From: Candidatus Latescibacterota bacterium | Lineage (GTDB): Bacteria; Latescibacterota; UBA2968; UBA8231 | Length of the DNA: 64,000 nucleotides | Direction of reading: 5' to 3' | Assembly: GCA_022827835.1 (NCBI GenBank) | Contig: JAJEIO010000042.1 | Coordinates: 1 to 64,000 of the forward strand | Shown: positions 53,594-61,961 of the stretch, one piece after another | How the letters are laid out: each line of letters begins with the position of its first letter | Position numbering within the stretch: position 1 is the first letter of the stretch | Notes under the pieces: model-generated | What the model was told of the DNA's origin: nothing | The model's input: the letters and a program-made list of their open reading frames with translations, nothing else | The model's database searches: none | Made by a program: the position numbers and the translations under genes

Positions 53594-53643
53594 TACTCTA
53601 CCTCCCCAGGTTGTGAGTAATTACAGCTTGATTTAGAATGTGG

Positions 53644-53680
53644 GAGCTAGGGCCTCGCGTCGAATTGGAGACCCTAGCTC
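53644..53680 (-). terminator. Hairpin T3, decayed terminator
   Basis: GAGCTAGGGCCTC and GAGACCCTAGCTC pair with one mismatch over an 11-nt loop. It lies just behind the collapsed unit and has no T run, so it may be inactive. Confidence 0.5.
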
Positions 53681-53697
53681 ACGAATTCGCTGCGTGC

Positions 53698-53894
53698 TTA
53701 CTTGAGCAGCAGCATCTTCTTGGTTTCGAGGAATGGTTTCGAGAAACTCACCGCTCGCCTCCAAGCGGTAGAAATACATCCCGACGATACGCTATGTCCA
53801 CTGTCGTTGGCCGCGTACTCCGCCGCGTACTGACCGCCGACATTATAGACAGTCAACTTCACGTCCGTCGCAGCAATAACTTTCTGTGTAGCAT
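53698..53894 (-). pseudogene. Collapsed paralog of the giant secreted proteins
   Basis: The first codons (M-L-H-R-K-L-L-L-R) and leader are the same as at the gene starting at 53593. The sequence then jumps directly into a tail domain: DVKLTVYNVGGQ, ANDSGHSVSSG, and, in other frames, the end KKMLLLK before a stop. Several frameshifts and small deletions separate the parts, and the whole middle (more than 1000 codons) is absent. It sits between hairpins T4 and T3. It is a dead unit of the family. Confidence 0.75.
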
Positions 53895-53949
53895 TACTCT
53901 ACCTCCCCAAGTTAAGAGTAATTCTAGTAGGTTAGTTCAAATATAGCAC

Positions 53950-53981
53950 ATAGGGCCTCAAATTTCAATCTGAGGCCCTAT
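53950..53981 (-). terminator. Hairpin T4, terminator probably belonging to the gene at 54575-57379
   Basis: ATAGGGCCTCA pairs with TGAGGCCCTAT, sequence nearly the same as T1. On the minus strand it lies after the inserted Rpn fragment, about 600 nt from the gene that most likely owned it. The T run is on the plus-strand side, so action in the minus direction is uncertain. Confidence 0.45.
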
Positions 53982-54095
53982 TTTTATGAACGCGCTGTAC
54001 AGTGATGCTACTCGACGAGGCTCACAATTCCTCACTGACGTTACGAATGGGCATCAAGATAATCCGATTGACGCCCTTAGAGTCGGTTTCGGCTC

Positions 54096-54563
54096 TCACC
54101 CGAAAAAAACCGTTCTGAATTCCTCAAAACTCGACGCCTGTATGGCCGTGCGATGCAACTGATTGAGCCGTGGCACCTCGTCGATGGCTCGAATGGGGGC
54201 GACCAACGACTCGGCGGCGTCAGCACCAAAGCGAAGCTCCACCACCTCGAGGAGTGCTTCAATGGCGTGCTTTCTTTCACCTTGCTCAATGCCTTGCTCA
54301 ATGCCTTGCTCAATGCCTTGCTCAATGCCCTCCTCGCGGGCTTGTTGGGTCAGGTATTGAGCAAACGGGGATTCGCGCATGAGGTCCATGAGATACTCCT
54401 TGGCAACAATGGCCGTGATCGTCTGAGGATTATACACTAAGTCGCTCAACAGCGTCAACCCGGTGAGAACATCGGCCTTGACCGGCCGCTCTAGCGGCAT
54501 GTCCCAAGCCTTGGCCACACATTGCTCCAGCCACGCGGCCTCAGCCTGTCCGGCCAGTGGATG
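54096..54563 (-). pseudogene. 5'-truncated Rpn-family (PD-(D/E)XK transposase-like) nuclease
   Basis: The frame is open from just after an in-frame TAG at 54564-54566 and could start at a GTG (54518). The text AWLEQCVAKAWDMPLERPV, then TLLSDLVYNPQTI, a run of E-Q-G-I repeats, and a final ELRFGADAAESLVAPI...FEEFRTVFFG is the C-terminal half of the Rpn/DUF4351-like proteins. These are normally about 280-330 residues with the nuclease core at the N-terminus, which is missing here. It is therefore unlikely to be active. It lies within the inserted segment. Confidence 0.7.
54281..54328 (-). repeat. 12-bp tandem repeat, four perfect copies
   Basis: CTTGCTCAATGC occurs four times head to tail. On the minus strand it encodes the E-Q-G-I repeat of the Rpn fragment, a coiled or helical linker that often varies in copy number in this family. 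Confidence 0.85.
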
Positions 54564-54574
54564 CTACTTAAGTA

Positions 54575-57379
54575 CTACTTGAGCAGCAGCATCTTCTTGG
54601 TTTCGAGGAACTCACCGCCCGCCTGCAAGCGGTAGAAATACATCCCCGAAGACAAGCTGTGACCACTGTCGTTGGTCGCGTCCCACTCTACGACGTAGCG
54701 ACCCGCATTCTGATGCTCGGCAACCAGCGTCCGCACCGGCTGACCTATTACATTATATACGGTCAGCTCCACGTCCGAAGCCTGCGGCAACGCATACTTG
54801 ATCGTCGTCGCCGGGTTGAACGGGTTCGGATAGTTGTTGGCCAACGCGAATGCCTCAGGCCGCGTCTGCAACTGCACCGGAGCCGGCAACGCCAAACGGT
54901 TGAAGCCAAACTCGCTGTCATACGTCTGGTTGTCGATGATCTCAATGACCGTGTCCTCGATCTCCGTCGTCGGACGGAAGACCAAGCTCAGCGCCACCTC
55001 GCCGTCGGAGACGATGTCCCCGTGGGCGGCCACAGTCAAAACACCGGCTTGGTTAGCCAGCACCTGCGGCGTAGCAAACTCGCTGCCACCCAGCGGCTGA
55101 TCAGTCAGCACCCGGACAAACTCTAGCTGGCTGGCATCATACTGCACCTGCAAGCCGTAGCCCTTGACCGCGACAAAGTCGGCCAAATTCACGTCGAGCA
55201 CGAAATCCTCACCCACGCTGGGCATCCCCGTCCGCGCATCCAGATACATCCGCGCATCGGCGTTGAGGCCGGCGAGCATGGGCACGCGCTTGCCAGCGGC
55301 AGCCGTGCTGCGACCAAAGTTGTCGGCAAAGACAAAGAAGTCGTCGAAGTCGATCATCGCGCTTGGCGCGAGGTCGAACGCCGGATCAAACCCAGCGTCT
55401 TCCTCCGTCAAACCGAAGAGATCCGCTAGAATGAAGAAGTCGTCGAAGCCTACGCGATTGTCAGCACCGAACAAACCTAAGATCGCGCGACCCTCGCTAT
55501 CGACCACGACGTTGCGCACGGCCATTGCCGTCTGCTCGATATCGGAACCCGTTTCGTTGTCCAAGTCGTAGGGCCGCACCTGATAGGTGTAGCGCACGCC
55601 GTTGAGCGCCGTTTCATCAACAAAGGACGTAATACCAGCGTCCACCTGCGCGATCATAGCGAACTCGCCTTCAGCACCCGTCTTGCGATAGATGCTGTAG
55701 CCATGGACGCCAGCAACGGATTCAGCCGCGGTCGGACCGATGGCCCCGATGGCCTCGGCAACGACGCCCTGCAAGAGCCGATCAGACGGCGAGAGCGTCC
55801 ACGTCAGCGCGATGCGGCTGCCCTCGTCGTTGGGCGCGTCCAAGACGATCAGGGACGGCACGGCCAACGGCGCAATATTGTCGATCGCGCGAACCGGCTC
55901 TTCGGTAAGGGTGATCGCCGAACGAGCCAAGACCCCTTCGACGATATTCAGCCTCGGAGCCACGCCTTGGGCGTAAGCGAGCGCTTCCGGCAGTAGCGAG
56001 GCAAATACCGGTGCGTCACCGGCTTGTGCCGCTTCCCTGCTAGCCATCAGCGTCTCTGCCATCAGCGCGTAGGGCTGGTTCAGGTCTGTGGCTTGGACGA
56101 ACGCGGCCTTAGCGTCAGCGCGCGTAGCCGTGCTGCTTCGACCGTCGGCCTCGGCGGCAATGCCCCATATAGCAGAGGCATTATCAAGCGTAGCGACGAT
56201 GGCGCGACCAATCTGTTCTTCCGGCACGGCATCGACCATGGCCCAAGGAATCATCTCAGCGCGCGGCTCATCCAGTGTGACCAGCCCCCCATCTTCGCCT
56301 ATCCCCGTCGTTACTTGGACTTCGCGGAAGATGCGATAACCGTCCAACGAGGCGTGATCGTCCGACAGATCCCAAGTCAGCATTATGAAGCCACCTTGGT
56401 CTCCGGCACCGTCAGCACCCTTGTAGTCTTCAGCAATCAGCCTGTCCGGCGCGTCGATAGGCGGCGGTATCACTTCGATGTTGATCGGAGCCGGCCACGA
56501 CCCACTGCTACCGTTAACATCGGTCACGGTATAGATGTAGTCTGTGGCAGCCGAAGCCGCTGTCGGCGTGCCCGAAAGCGTCCGCGTGGCCGAGTCAAAC
56601 GTCAAACCAGCAGGCAACTCCGGCGAAAGAGAGTACGTCAACGGAGGAGTACCTAAACCTATCGGAGCAGCCGGGAACACCACCGGCTCAATCGCCTTGC
56701 CAACCTGATACAAGTGAGCGGCGACCAGTTCGATAGGCGGCGGTGCCTGCACTGCGATGCTGATCGGAGTCGGCCACGGCGCACTGCTACCGTTAACATC
56801 GGTCACGGTATAGGTGTAGTCTGTGGCCGCCGCAGCCGCCGTCGGCGTGCCCGAAAGCGTCCGCGTGGCCGAGTCAAACGTCAAACCAGCGGGCAACAAA
56901 GGCGAGAGAGAGTACGTCAACGGAGGAGTACCTAAGCCTGCCGGAGCAGCCGGGAACAACACCGGCTCAATCGCCTTGCCAACCTCATACACGTACGCGT
57001 CGGCCAGTACGATAGGCGCCGGTACCTGCACTTCGATGGTTTGTGGTGGCAGTGGAAAACTCGCGCCAGCGTCGTCCGTGATCGTGACCGTTACTTCGGC
57101 CGTACCTGCTTCGGAGGGCGTACCCGAAATCGTCCGCGTAGCCTCGTCATACGATACACCAGCGGGAAGCCCTGACACAGTGAGAGTATAAGGCGGGGTT
57201 CCCCCTCCAGACTGCAACGTAGAGTCATCCCACAATATAATCGGCTCTATCGGCTTGCCCACCTCATACGTCTGCCCCATGAGATCCTGTGCATCGGCCG
57301 AGGTGATATGAACGCCGGGAAAGAAACTGCTTGCTCCCAAAAAAGCTAGCAGGGCAACGGTCAACAACATTCGCTGCAT
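54575..57379 (-). CDS. Secreted He_PIG / fibronectin-like / dockerin-like protein with FlgD-like tail
   Basis: 934 residues. Signal peptide, then three He_PIG-type Ig modules (LTYSLSPLLPAGLTFDSATRTLSGTP), a fibronectin-like part with FIMLTWDLSDDHASLDGYRI, another such part (GVHGYSIYRKTGAEGEF), a pair of dockerin-like EF-hand repeats near residues 640-695 (NRVGFDDFFILADLFG and MIDFDDFFVFADNFG), a cohesin-like domain (VNLADFVAVKGYGLQVQYDASQLEFV), and the tail NNYPNPFNPATTIKYALPQ...GMYFYRLQAGG. The tail is almost the same as in the paralogs downstream, while the body is different. It is the first unit of the tandem set. Confidence 0.85.
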   Translation of the reverse strand: MQRMLLTVALLAFLGASSFFPGVHITSADAQDLMGQTYEVGKPIEPIILWDDSTLQSGGGTPPYTLTVSGLPAGVSYDEATRTISGTPSEAGTAEVTVTITDDAGASFPLPPQTIEVQVPAPIVLADAYVYEVGKAIEPVLFPAAPAGLGTPPLTYSLSPLLPAGLTFDSATRTLSGTPTAAAAATDYTYTVTDVNGSSAPWPTPISIAVQAPPPIELVAAHLYQVGKAIEPVVFPAAPIGLGTPPLTYSLSPELPAGLTFDSATRTLSGTPTAASAATDYIYTVTDVNGSSGSWPAPINIEVIPPPIDAPDRLIAEDYKGADGAGDQGGFIMLTWDLSDDHASLDGYRIFREVQVTTGIGEDGGLVTLDEPRAEMIPWAMVDAVPEEQIGRAIVATLDNASAIWGIAAEADGRSSTATRADAKAAFVQATDLNQPYALMAETLMASREAAQAGDAPVFASLLPEALAYAQGVAPRLNIVEGVLARSAITLTEEPVRAIDNIAPLAVPSLIVLDAPNDEGSRIALTWTLSPSDRLLQGVVAEAIGAIGPTAAESVAGVHGYSIYRKTGAEGEFAMIAQVDAGITSFVDETALNGVRYTYQVRPYDLDNETGSDIEQTAMAVRNVVVDSEGRAILGLFGADNRVGFDDFFILADLFGLTEEDAGFDPAFDLAPSAMIDFDDFFVFADNFGRSTAAAGKRVPMLAGLNADARMYLDARTGMPSVGEDFVLDVNLADFVAVKGYGLQVQYDASQLEFVRVLTDQPLGGSEFATPQVLANQAGVLTVAAHGDIVSDGEVALSLVFRPTTEIEDTVIEIIDNQTYDSEFGFNRLALPAPVQLQTRPEAFALANNYPNPFNPATTIKYALPQASDVELTVYNVIGQPVRTLVAEHQNAGRYVVEWDATNDSGHSLSSGMYFYRLQAGGEFLETKKMLLLK

Positions 57380-57548
57380 GATTATCTCCTTTCAAGGTGA
57401 TTTAGCGGACTTGCTCGCCAAAGAATACCAGTAAGCGACTGGCTCCTGACGACTGCCGCAGGATGCCTTCTCTTTCTTAATTAGCACAAAGATATAGTAA
57501 CAAACTCTTTTTTGCAAAAGAATAATTGTTTCGCAATCTGGCAGCCGC
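57380..57548. other. Intergenic region upstream of the secreted-protein cluster
   Basis: About 170 AT-rich nt between the minus-strand secreted-protein gene and the plus-strand amidohydrolase remnant. It must contain the minus-strand promoter; GAAAGGAGATAATC lies just before the ATG at 57379. No structured RNA is apparent. Confidence 0.4.
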
Positions 57549-57782
57549 ATGATAATCGACATCCACAGCCATGCTTGGCAGTATCCCGAGCATTTTACCG
57601 ACCAATTCCGCCAACAAGCGGCGCAAGTGACCAAAGCAGACGACCCCCTCGACCTAACCGCGACCTATGAGGGGCTGGACGGATTGAACAAAATGCTCGA
57701 TGGCACGGCTCTGCCGCGCTTGGACGAGCGCGAAATCGACGCTTTAATCCACCGCGACAGCCTCGACATTTTAGGGCTTTAA
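57549..57782 (+). pseudogene. Amidohydrolase with large in-frame internal deletion
   Basis: 77 residues. The first 45 (MIIDIHSHAWQYPEHFTDQF) are the N-terminus of an amidohydrolase-2 family enzyme with its H-x-H metal motif, and the last 35 (LNKMLDGTALPRLDEREID, IHRDSLDILGL) are the C-terminus of the same family. Full members have roughly 270-300 residues, so around 200 residues of the barrel are gone without a frameshift. It cannot fold as an active enzyme. Confidence 0.8.
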
Positions 57783-57862
57783 AACTTGCGTCAGCCCGCT
57801 TTTTCTCTTACATCCTATTCTATCTTCCCACACACCCCACCTTTCCCCAAAGGAGTCGCTCT

Positions 57863-59887
57863 ATGAAGCGCTTACTTGTTAGTGCGTTGTCCCTCGTCCT
57901 CGTCGGCGCACCGGTGGTGGCTGATGACGAAGCGGATGAAGCGAATGTCTATGAAATGGGAGAAGTGATCATCACCGGCTCCAAGCTGCCACAGACGCCG
58001 GGGAATGTGACCCAGAAAATCTCCATTATCACCGCCGATGAGATGGGCTCCTTAGTCCTTGGCAATGGCAACCTAGCGGAGATGCTTTCCTACACCCCGG
58101 GCAACTTCGCCAACGTCCTCTCCCGCAACGACGCCAACTGGGGGTCGTCTGGCGGCTTGGCGCACACCTACAAGGGGTACATGCTCGACGGCCTGCCGAT
58201 TGACGCTTTCGTCGATCTCCAGAGCCTCGACCCGTGGGCCTTCCAACGGGTCGAAGACCAGCGCGGCTCGGCCTCGGTCCTCTATCCGACCTACTTGGCC
58301 ATGGACTTCGCCGGCAATCAGTCTCCGCTGGCGGGGACGGCCAACTTCATCCTCAAGGAGCGCGTCGGGAGCACCCGCACCAGTGCCTCGGCTTATTACG
58401 GATCCTACAACACCCTCGGCGGCCGCTTCTTCCACCAGCGCGCCGCCGGCAATCTGCACCTCTTCTTCGGGGGGCACCACGAGGACTCGGACTACACCGA
58501 CTACGGCACCGAAGGCTCGTGGCTACAGATGGATGACGACCCCGAGTACGAGAAAACCAAGATGTACATGCGGGGCACTTACTTCCTCGACGACCACGGC
58601 CAGCGGGCCTCCATCTACGCCCACCGCACTTGGCACACCGGCGACGCCGGCCGCATCAACCGGGACTTCGGCCACACCTACACCACCCTGAACGCCGGGT
58701 ACACCAACCCGTTCGCCGACAAGGCCACCCTCCAAGCCAAGATCGGCTACCGCGACTACGTGCGCCGCTGGGAGGAGGATGGCATCTGGGAGGATCCCAA
58801 AAGCCGCGAACTGCGCTCGGAGGATGGGGTTGACCAGTCCGTCATGCCAGCCGATGTCTCCCTCTCCATTATCACCCGGGAGTCGGATGTGCTCACCGTG
58901 GGTGCCGATTACCAGCTCGCCTCGTACGCGACCTCGCGCGAGACTGGCGAGATAAGCCCCGGCAACGACGCCACGGCCACGGCCATCGGCTTCTACGCCC
59001 AAGAGGAGTTGCGGATGAATCAACTAATTCTCCGCGCCGGGGGACGCTACAACATCATTTCCCACGACATCGACCTGTTCCAGGGCGCTCCTCCCGGCGA
59101 CGACAGCAACTCTTGGAACAAGGTCCTGTTCAGCGGCGGGGCGCGCTACAACCACAGCGACGAGCTCGCGGTGTACGCCAACCTAGGCACCAGTTTCAAG
59201 GCCCCTTCCCTCAAATCGGTGGGTGGCACCATCCCCTTGGCAAGCAAGGGGGACAGCACGGTCAGCGGCCATGTCCCGAACCCGGACATCAAACCAGAGT
59301 CCGGGACCAGCTTCGACGTAGGGGTGAACCTCCGGCCGAGCGATGGCTTACAGGTCGGCCTGCGCGGCTTCAACATCCTGCTCGCGGACCAGATCGCGCA
59401 GCGGGCCGTACCCGATGCACCCCAGTCCGAGGACATCAACGCCGGCAACACCACGACGCGCGGTGCGGAAGTCGAGATCACCCACCGCCTCAACGAGCAA
59501 GTGGAGTGGTTTGCCAACTACACCTATACCAGTGCCGAAGTAACCGAGAACACCGAAGATCCGAGCAAGGTCGGCGCTAAGATCAACTTCGTGCCAGAAA
59601 GCGCGATTGGCGTCGGGGTGCATCTCACCTTTCCACAGGGCTTGCGGGCGACGGTCACGGCGCAGTCCTACAGCGGCATCTACCAAGACATCAGCAAAGA
59701 CGCCGAGGCCCTCGACGGCTACATCCTAGTGAACGCCCGCCTCGAGCAGCGCGTCCGCACCCAAGACGGATACGACCTGAGTCTCTATCTCGAACCGTAC
59801 AATATCACCAACCAGACCTTTGAGATGCCGTGGGGTTTTCAGGATCCCGGCTTCTCAGCCAACGGCGGCCTAATGGTCTCGTTCTAG
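57863..59887 (+). CDS. TonB-dependent outer-membrane receptor
   Basis: 674 residues. Signal peptide, then the plug domain (EVIITGSKLPQTPGNVTQKISIITADEM, GYMLDGLPID) and a 22-strand-type barrel ending in a terminal aromatic residue (GLMVSF). The C-terminal GTSFKAPSLKSVGG and ESGTSFDVGVNL segments are typical of siderophore/cobalamin receptors. AAAGGAG precedes the ATG. The next three genes are a FecBCD-type importer, which makes this a full two-membrane uptake route; an iron-siderophore or a corrinoid are the likely ligands. No cobalamin riboswitch is visible in the leader. Confidence 0.93.
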   Translation: MKRLLVSALSLVLVGAPVVADDEADEANVYEMGEVIITGSKLPQTPGNVTQKISIITADEMGSLVLGNGNLAEMLSYTPGNFANVLSRNDANWGSSGGLAHTYKGYMLDGLPIDAFVDLQSLDPWAFQRVEDQRGSASVLYPTYLAMDFAGNQSPLAGTANFILKERVGSTRTSASAYYGSYNTLGGRFFHQRAAGNLHLFFGGHHEDSDYTDYGTEGSWLQMDDDPEYEKTKMYMRGTYFLDDHGQRASIYAHRTWHTGDAGRINRDFGHTYTTLNAGYTNPFADKATLQAKIGYRDYVRRWEEDGIWEDPKSRELRSEDGVDQSVMPADVSLSIITRESDVLTVGADYQLASYATSRETGEISPGNDATATAIGFYAQEELRMNQLILRAGGRYNIISHDIDLFQGAPPGDDSNSWNKVLFSGGARYNHSDELAVYANLGTSFKAPSLKSVGGTIPLASKGDSTVSGHVPNPDIKPESGTSFDVGVNLRPSDGLQVGLRGFNILLADQIAQRAVPDAPQSEDINAGNTTTRGAEVEITHRLNEQVEWFANYTYTSAEVTENTEDPSKVGAKINFVPESAIGVGVHLTFPQGLRATVTAQSYSGIYQDISKDAEALDGYILVNARLEQRVRTQDGYDLSLYLEPYNITNQTFEMPWGFQDPGFSANGGLMVSF

Positions 59888-59894
59888 CGCCATC

Positions 59895-59922
59895 GTAGGG
59901 GCGGTTCGCGAACCGCCCCTAC
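59895..59922. repeat. 28-bp perfect palindrome between receptor and binding-protein genes
   Basis: GTAGGGGCGGTTCG is followed directly by its reverse complement. The flanks CATCG and CGATG extend the symmetry. It lies 8 nt after the receptor stop. It may act as a transcript-ending or stabilising hairpin, or be a REP-type repeat of which similar forms are widespread in bacteria. Confidence 0.8.
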
Positions 59923-59946
59923 ACCGATGGGGCGCGGTCCCAACTG

Positions 59947-60957
59947 ATGGCTATATTATTTTTTCTCCTCCTTGCCGCCACTCCGACTCTCGCCGAAGGC
60001 GTCGCGGTCACCGACTTTCGCGGTCGCCTCATCGAACTAGACAAGCCGGCCGAGCGCATCGTCTGCCTGCTCGAAAGCGCCCTCAGCGGCCTGTACATGC
60101 TCGGAGCTGAATCGCGTCTCGTCGGCATTTCGACCAATATCTACCAAGAGAGCGTCTTCCCGTACTACGCGGCTATGGACGAACGCATCCGCGAGCGCAC
60201 CCTGCCGACGCCGGGCAACTGGGACTTCGTCAACATCGAGAGCATGGTGGCGCTACAGCCAGACCTAGTCATCCTCTGGTCGGGTCAAGAGGAATCCATC
60301 GCCGCCCTCGAAGAAAAAGGGATCCCGGTCTTCGGAGTCTATATCGAGCGCTTTGCGGATATTCACCGCGAGATCACTGCCCTCGGCGAACTGACCGGCA
60401 CCCAAGAGCGCGCTGCCGAGCTCCTCGCCATTGCCCAGGATGAGCTGGAAGCGGTGCGGCGCAAAACCGCCCTCGGCGAAGGAGAAGCCAAGCCACGCGT
60501 GTACTTCATGTGGGACCAAGGCCCCCTGGAGACGGCCGGCCGCAACAGCACCGTGCAGGAACTAATTGATCTGGCCGGGGGAACCAACGTGGCGGCCGAC
60601 AGCGAGCTAGAGCACCTCGTCGTCAATCTCGAAAACGTCCTCGTCTGGAACCCAGAGTTGATCGTCATGTGGTGCAACGACCGGCTCGATGTCGAGGACA
60701 TCGGCGAGTTGTCCGGCTGGCGCTCGCTCTCAGCCGTGCGCAACGGGCGGGTGCGCGAACTACCCGATCCCTTCTCGTGCGACTTCTGGACCCTCAAATA
60801 CATCTTCACCGTCGATCTCGTCGCCCGCTGGTGCCATCCAGACCGCTTTTCTGCAAAAGACTTAGAAGAACTGCGGGCCGACCTGCTGAACAAGCTGTAC
60901 GGGGGACGGCTCGGAGAGTTGCCGTCCCTCTCATACGGGGCAGGAGACGGCCCGTGA
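59947..60957 (+). CDS. Periplasmic metal-chelate binding protein (FecB/BtuF-like)
   Basis: 336 residues. A short signal peptide (ILFFLLLAATPTLA) without lipobox cysteine leads into the two-lobe helical-backbone binding fold: VTDFRGRLIELDKPAERIVCLL, then LQPDLVILWSGQEES and LEKGIPVFGVY. These are standard for class III solute-binding proteins of siderophores, haem or cobalamin. It is coupled to the permease gene by a 4-nt overlap. Confidence 0.9.
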   Translation: MAILFFLLLAATPTLAEGVAVTDFRGRLIELDKPAERIVCLLESALSGLYMLGAESRLVGISTNIYQESVFPYYAAMDERIRERTLPTPGNWDFVNIESMVALQPDLVILWSGQEESIAALEEKGIPVFGVYIERFADIHREITALGELTGTQERAAELLAIAQDELEAVRRKTALGEGEAKPRVYFMWDQGPLETAGRNSTVQELIDLAGGTNVAADSELEHLVVNLENVLVWNPELIVMWCNDRLDVEDIGELSGWRSLSAVRNGRVRELPDPFSCDFWTLKYIFTVDLVARWCHPDRFSAKDLEELRADLLNKLYGGRLGELPSLSYGAGDGP

Positions 60958-61961
60958 GTAGCGCGTTTCGCCGCCGCCTTATTTACGCCCTGCCGCTGCC
61001 GATCCTCTTCGGCTCCCTCCTGCTCGGCCCTTCGGCCAGCGCCGAGGCAGGGCAGATTCTCGTCTGGCTCTACGGCTTGCTCTTTCGCGGACCCGCCGCC
61101 GGAACCGAAGAGTCGCTGGTGGGGACGATCGTGTGGGAGGTGCGCCTGCCGCGCATCCTCCTCACCTTTTTAGTGGGGGGTGCCTTGGCCGCAGCAGGCA
61201 ACGCCTTGCAGGCGCTGTTTCGCAATCCCCTCGTGGCTCCCTACATCCTCGGGCTTTCCTCCGGTGCCGCCTTTGGCGCAGCCATAGCCCTAGTCCTGCC
61301 GTTCCTGCCGCTCCAGCCGACGGCCTTCGGCTTTGGCCTGCTCGCCGTGGGCTTGGCTTACTTCTTAGCCCGCACCCGCAAGACTGTGTCGGTCGTCTCC
61401 CTCATTCTCTCGGGAGTGATCGTCACTGGGATCTTCACCGCTCTGCTGACCATCGTCCAGTTCCTCACCGACCCGTACAAGCTGCAAACCATCGTCCATT
61501 GGACTATGGGCAACCTGCACAATTCGAGTTGGGCCAAGCTGAACTCCGCAGCCCCGGGGATAGGCATCGGCGTGATCTGGCTCTTCCTCTTTCGCTGGCG
61601 CATGAATGTGCTGGCCCAAGGCGATGAAGAGGCCCGCGCGGTCGGCCTGAATCCAGAGCGGGAGCGAGTGCTGATCCTCATTCCGGCAACCTTGGCCGCT
61701 TCGGCGGCGATTGCCGTGGCCGGCGTCATCGGCATGATTGGCCTCGCCGTGCCGCACATGGTGCGCATGATGCTAGGGCCGGACAACCGCCATACCCTGC
61801 CGGCCTCCTTTGCTTTTGGCGGAGCCTTTCTGCTGCTGGTCGATACCTGCTCGCGCACGTTGGCTTCCTTTGAAATCCCGGTCGGGGTCTTCACCACCCT
61901 GCTCGGCGGGCCGTTCTTCATCTTCCTCCTCAAAAAGGCGCAGATCGGATGGGAGACTTAG
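60954..61961 (+). CDS. FecCD-family ABC permease
   Basis: 335 residues with about ten membrane spans. Family signatures are VRLPRILLTFLVGGALAAAGNALQALFRNPLVAPYILGLSSGAAFGAA and VAGVIGMIGLAVPHMVRMMLGPDNR. The start is a GTG (60954) that overlaps the binding-protein stop (GTGA). It forms the inner-membrane channel for the chelate. Its stop overlaps the ATPase start by 13 nt. Confidence 0.93.
   Translation: MSSAFRRRLIYALPLPILFGSLLLGPSASAEAGQILVWLYGLLFRGPAAGTEESLVGTIVWEVRLPRILLTFLVGGALAAAGNALQALFRNPLVAPYILGLSSGAAFGAAIALVLPFLPLQPTAFGFGLLAVGLAYFLARTRKTVSVVSLILSGVIVTGIFTALLTIVQFLTDPYKLQTIVHWTMGNLHNSSWAKLNSAAPGIGIGVIWLFLFRWRMNVLAQGDEEARAVGLNPERERVLILIPATLAASAAIAVAGVIGMIGLAVPHMVRMMLGPDNRHTLPASFAFGGAFLLLVDTCSRTLASFEIPVGVFTTLLGGPFFIFLLKKAQIGWET

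Larger units (their letters stand above)
54004..54568. other. Inserted segment with Rpn fragment, flanked by 9-bp direct repeats
   Basis: GATGCTACT occurs at 54004-54012 and again at 54560-54568; the match extends outward as CAGTG(G)ATGCTACT. Paralogous units have a terminator placed directly behind the stop codon, but here about 560 nt with a nuclease fragment come in between. This looks like an insertion into the 3' end of the gene at 54575. No terminal inverted repeats are visible. Confidence 0.45.

Noticed and set aside
57783..57862. Leader of the TonB receptor checked for a cobalamin or other riboswitch.
   Set aside because: Only 80 nt, pyrimidine-rich, without the conserved boxes or a plausible fold.
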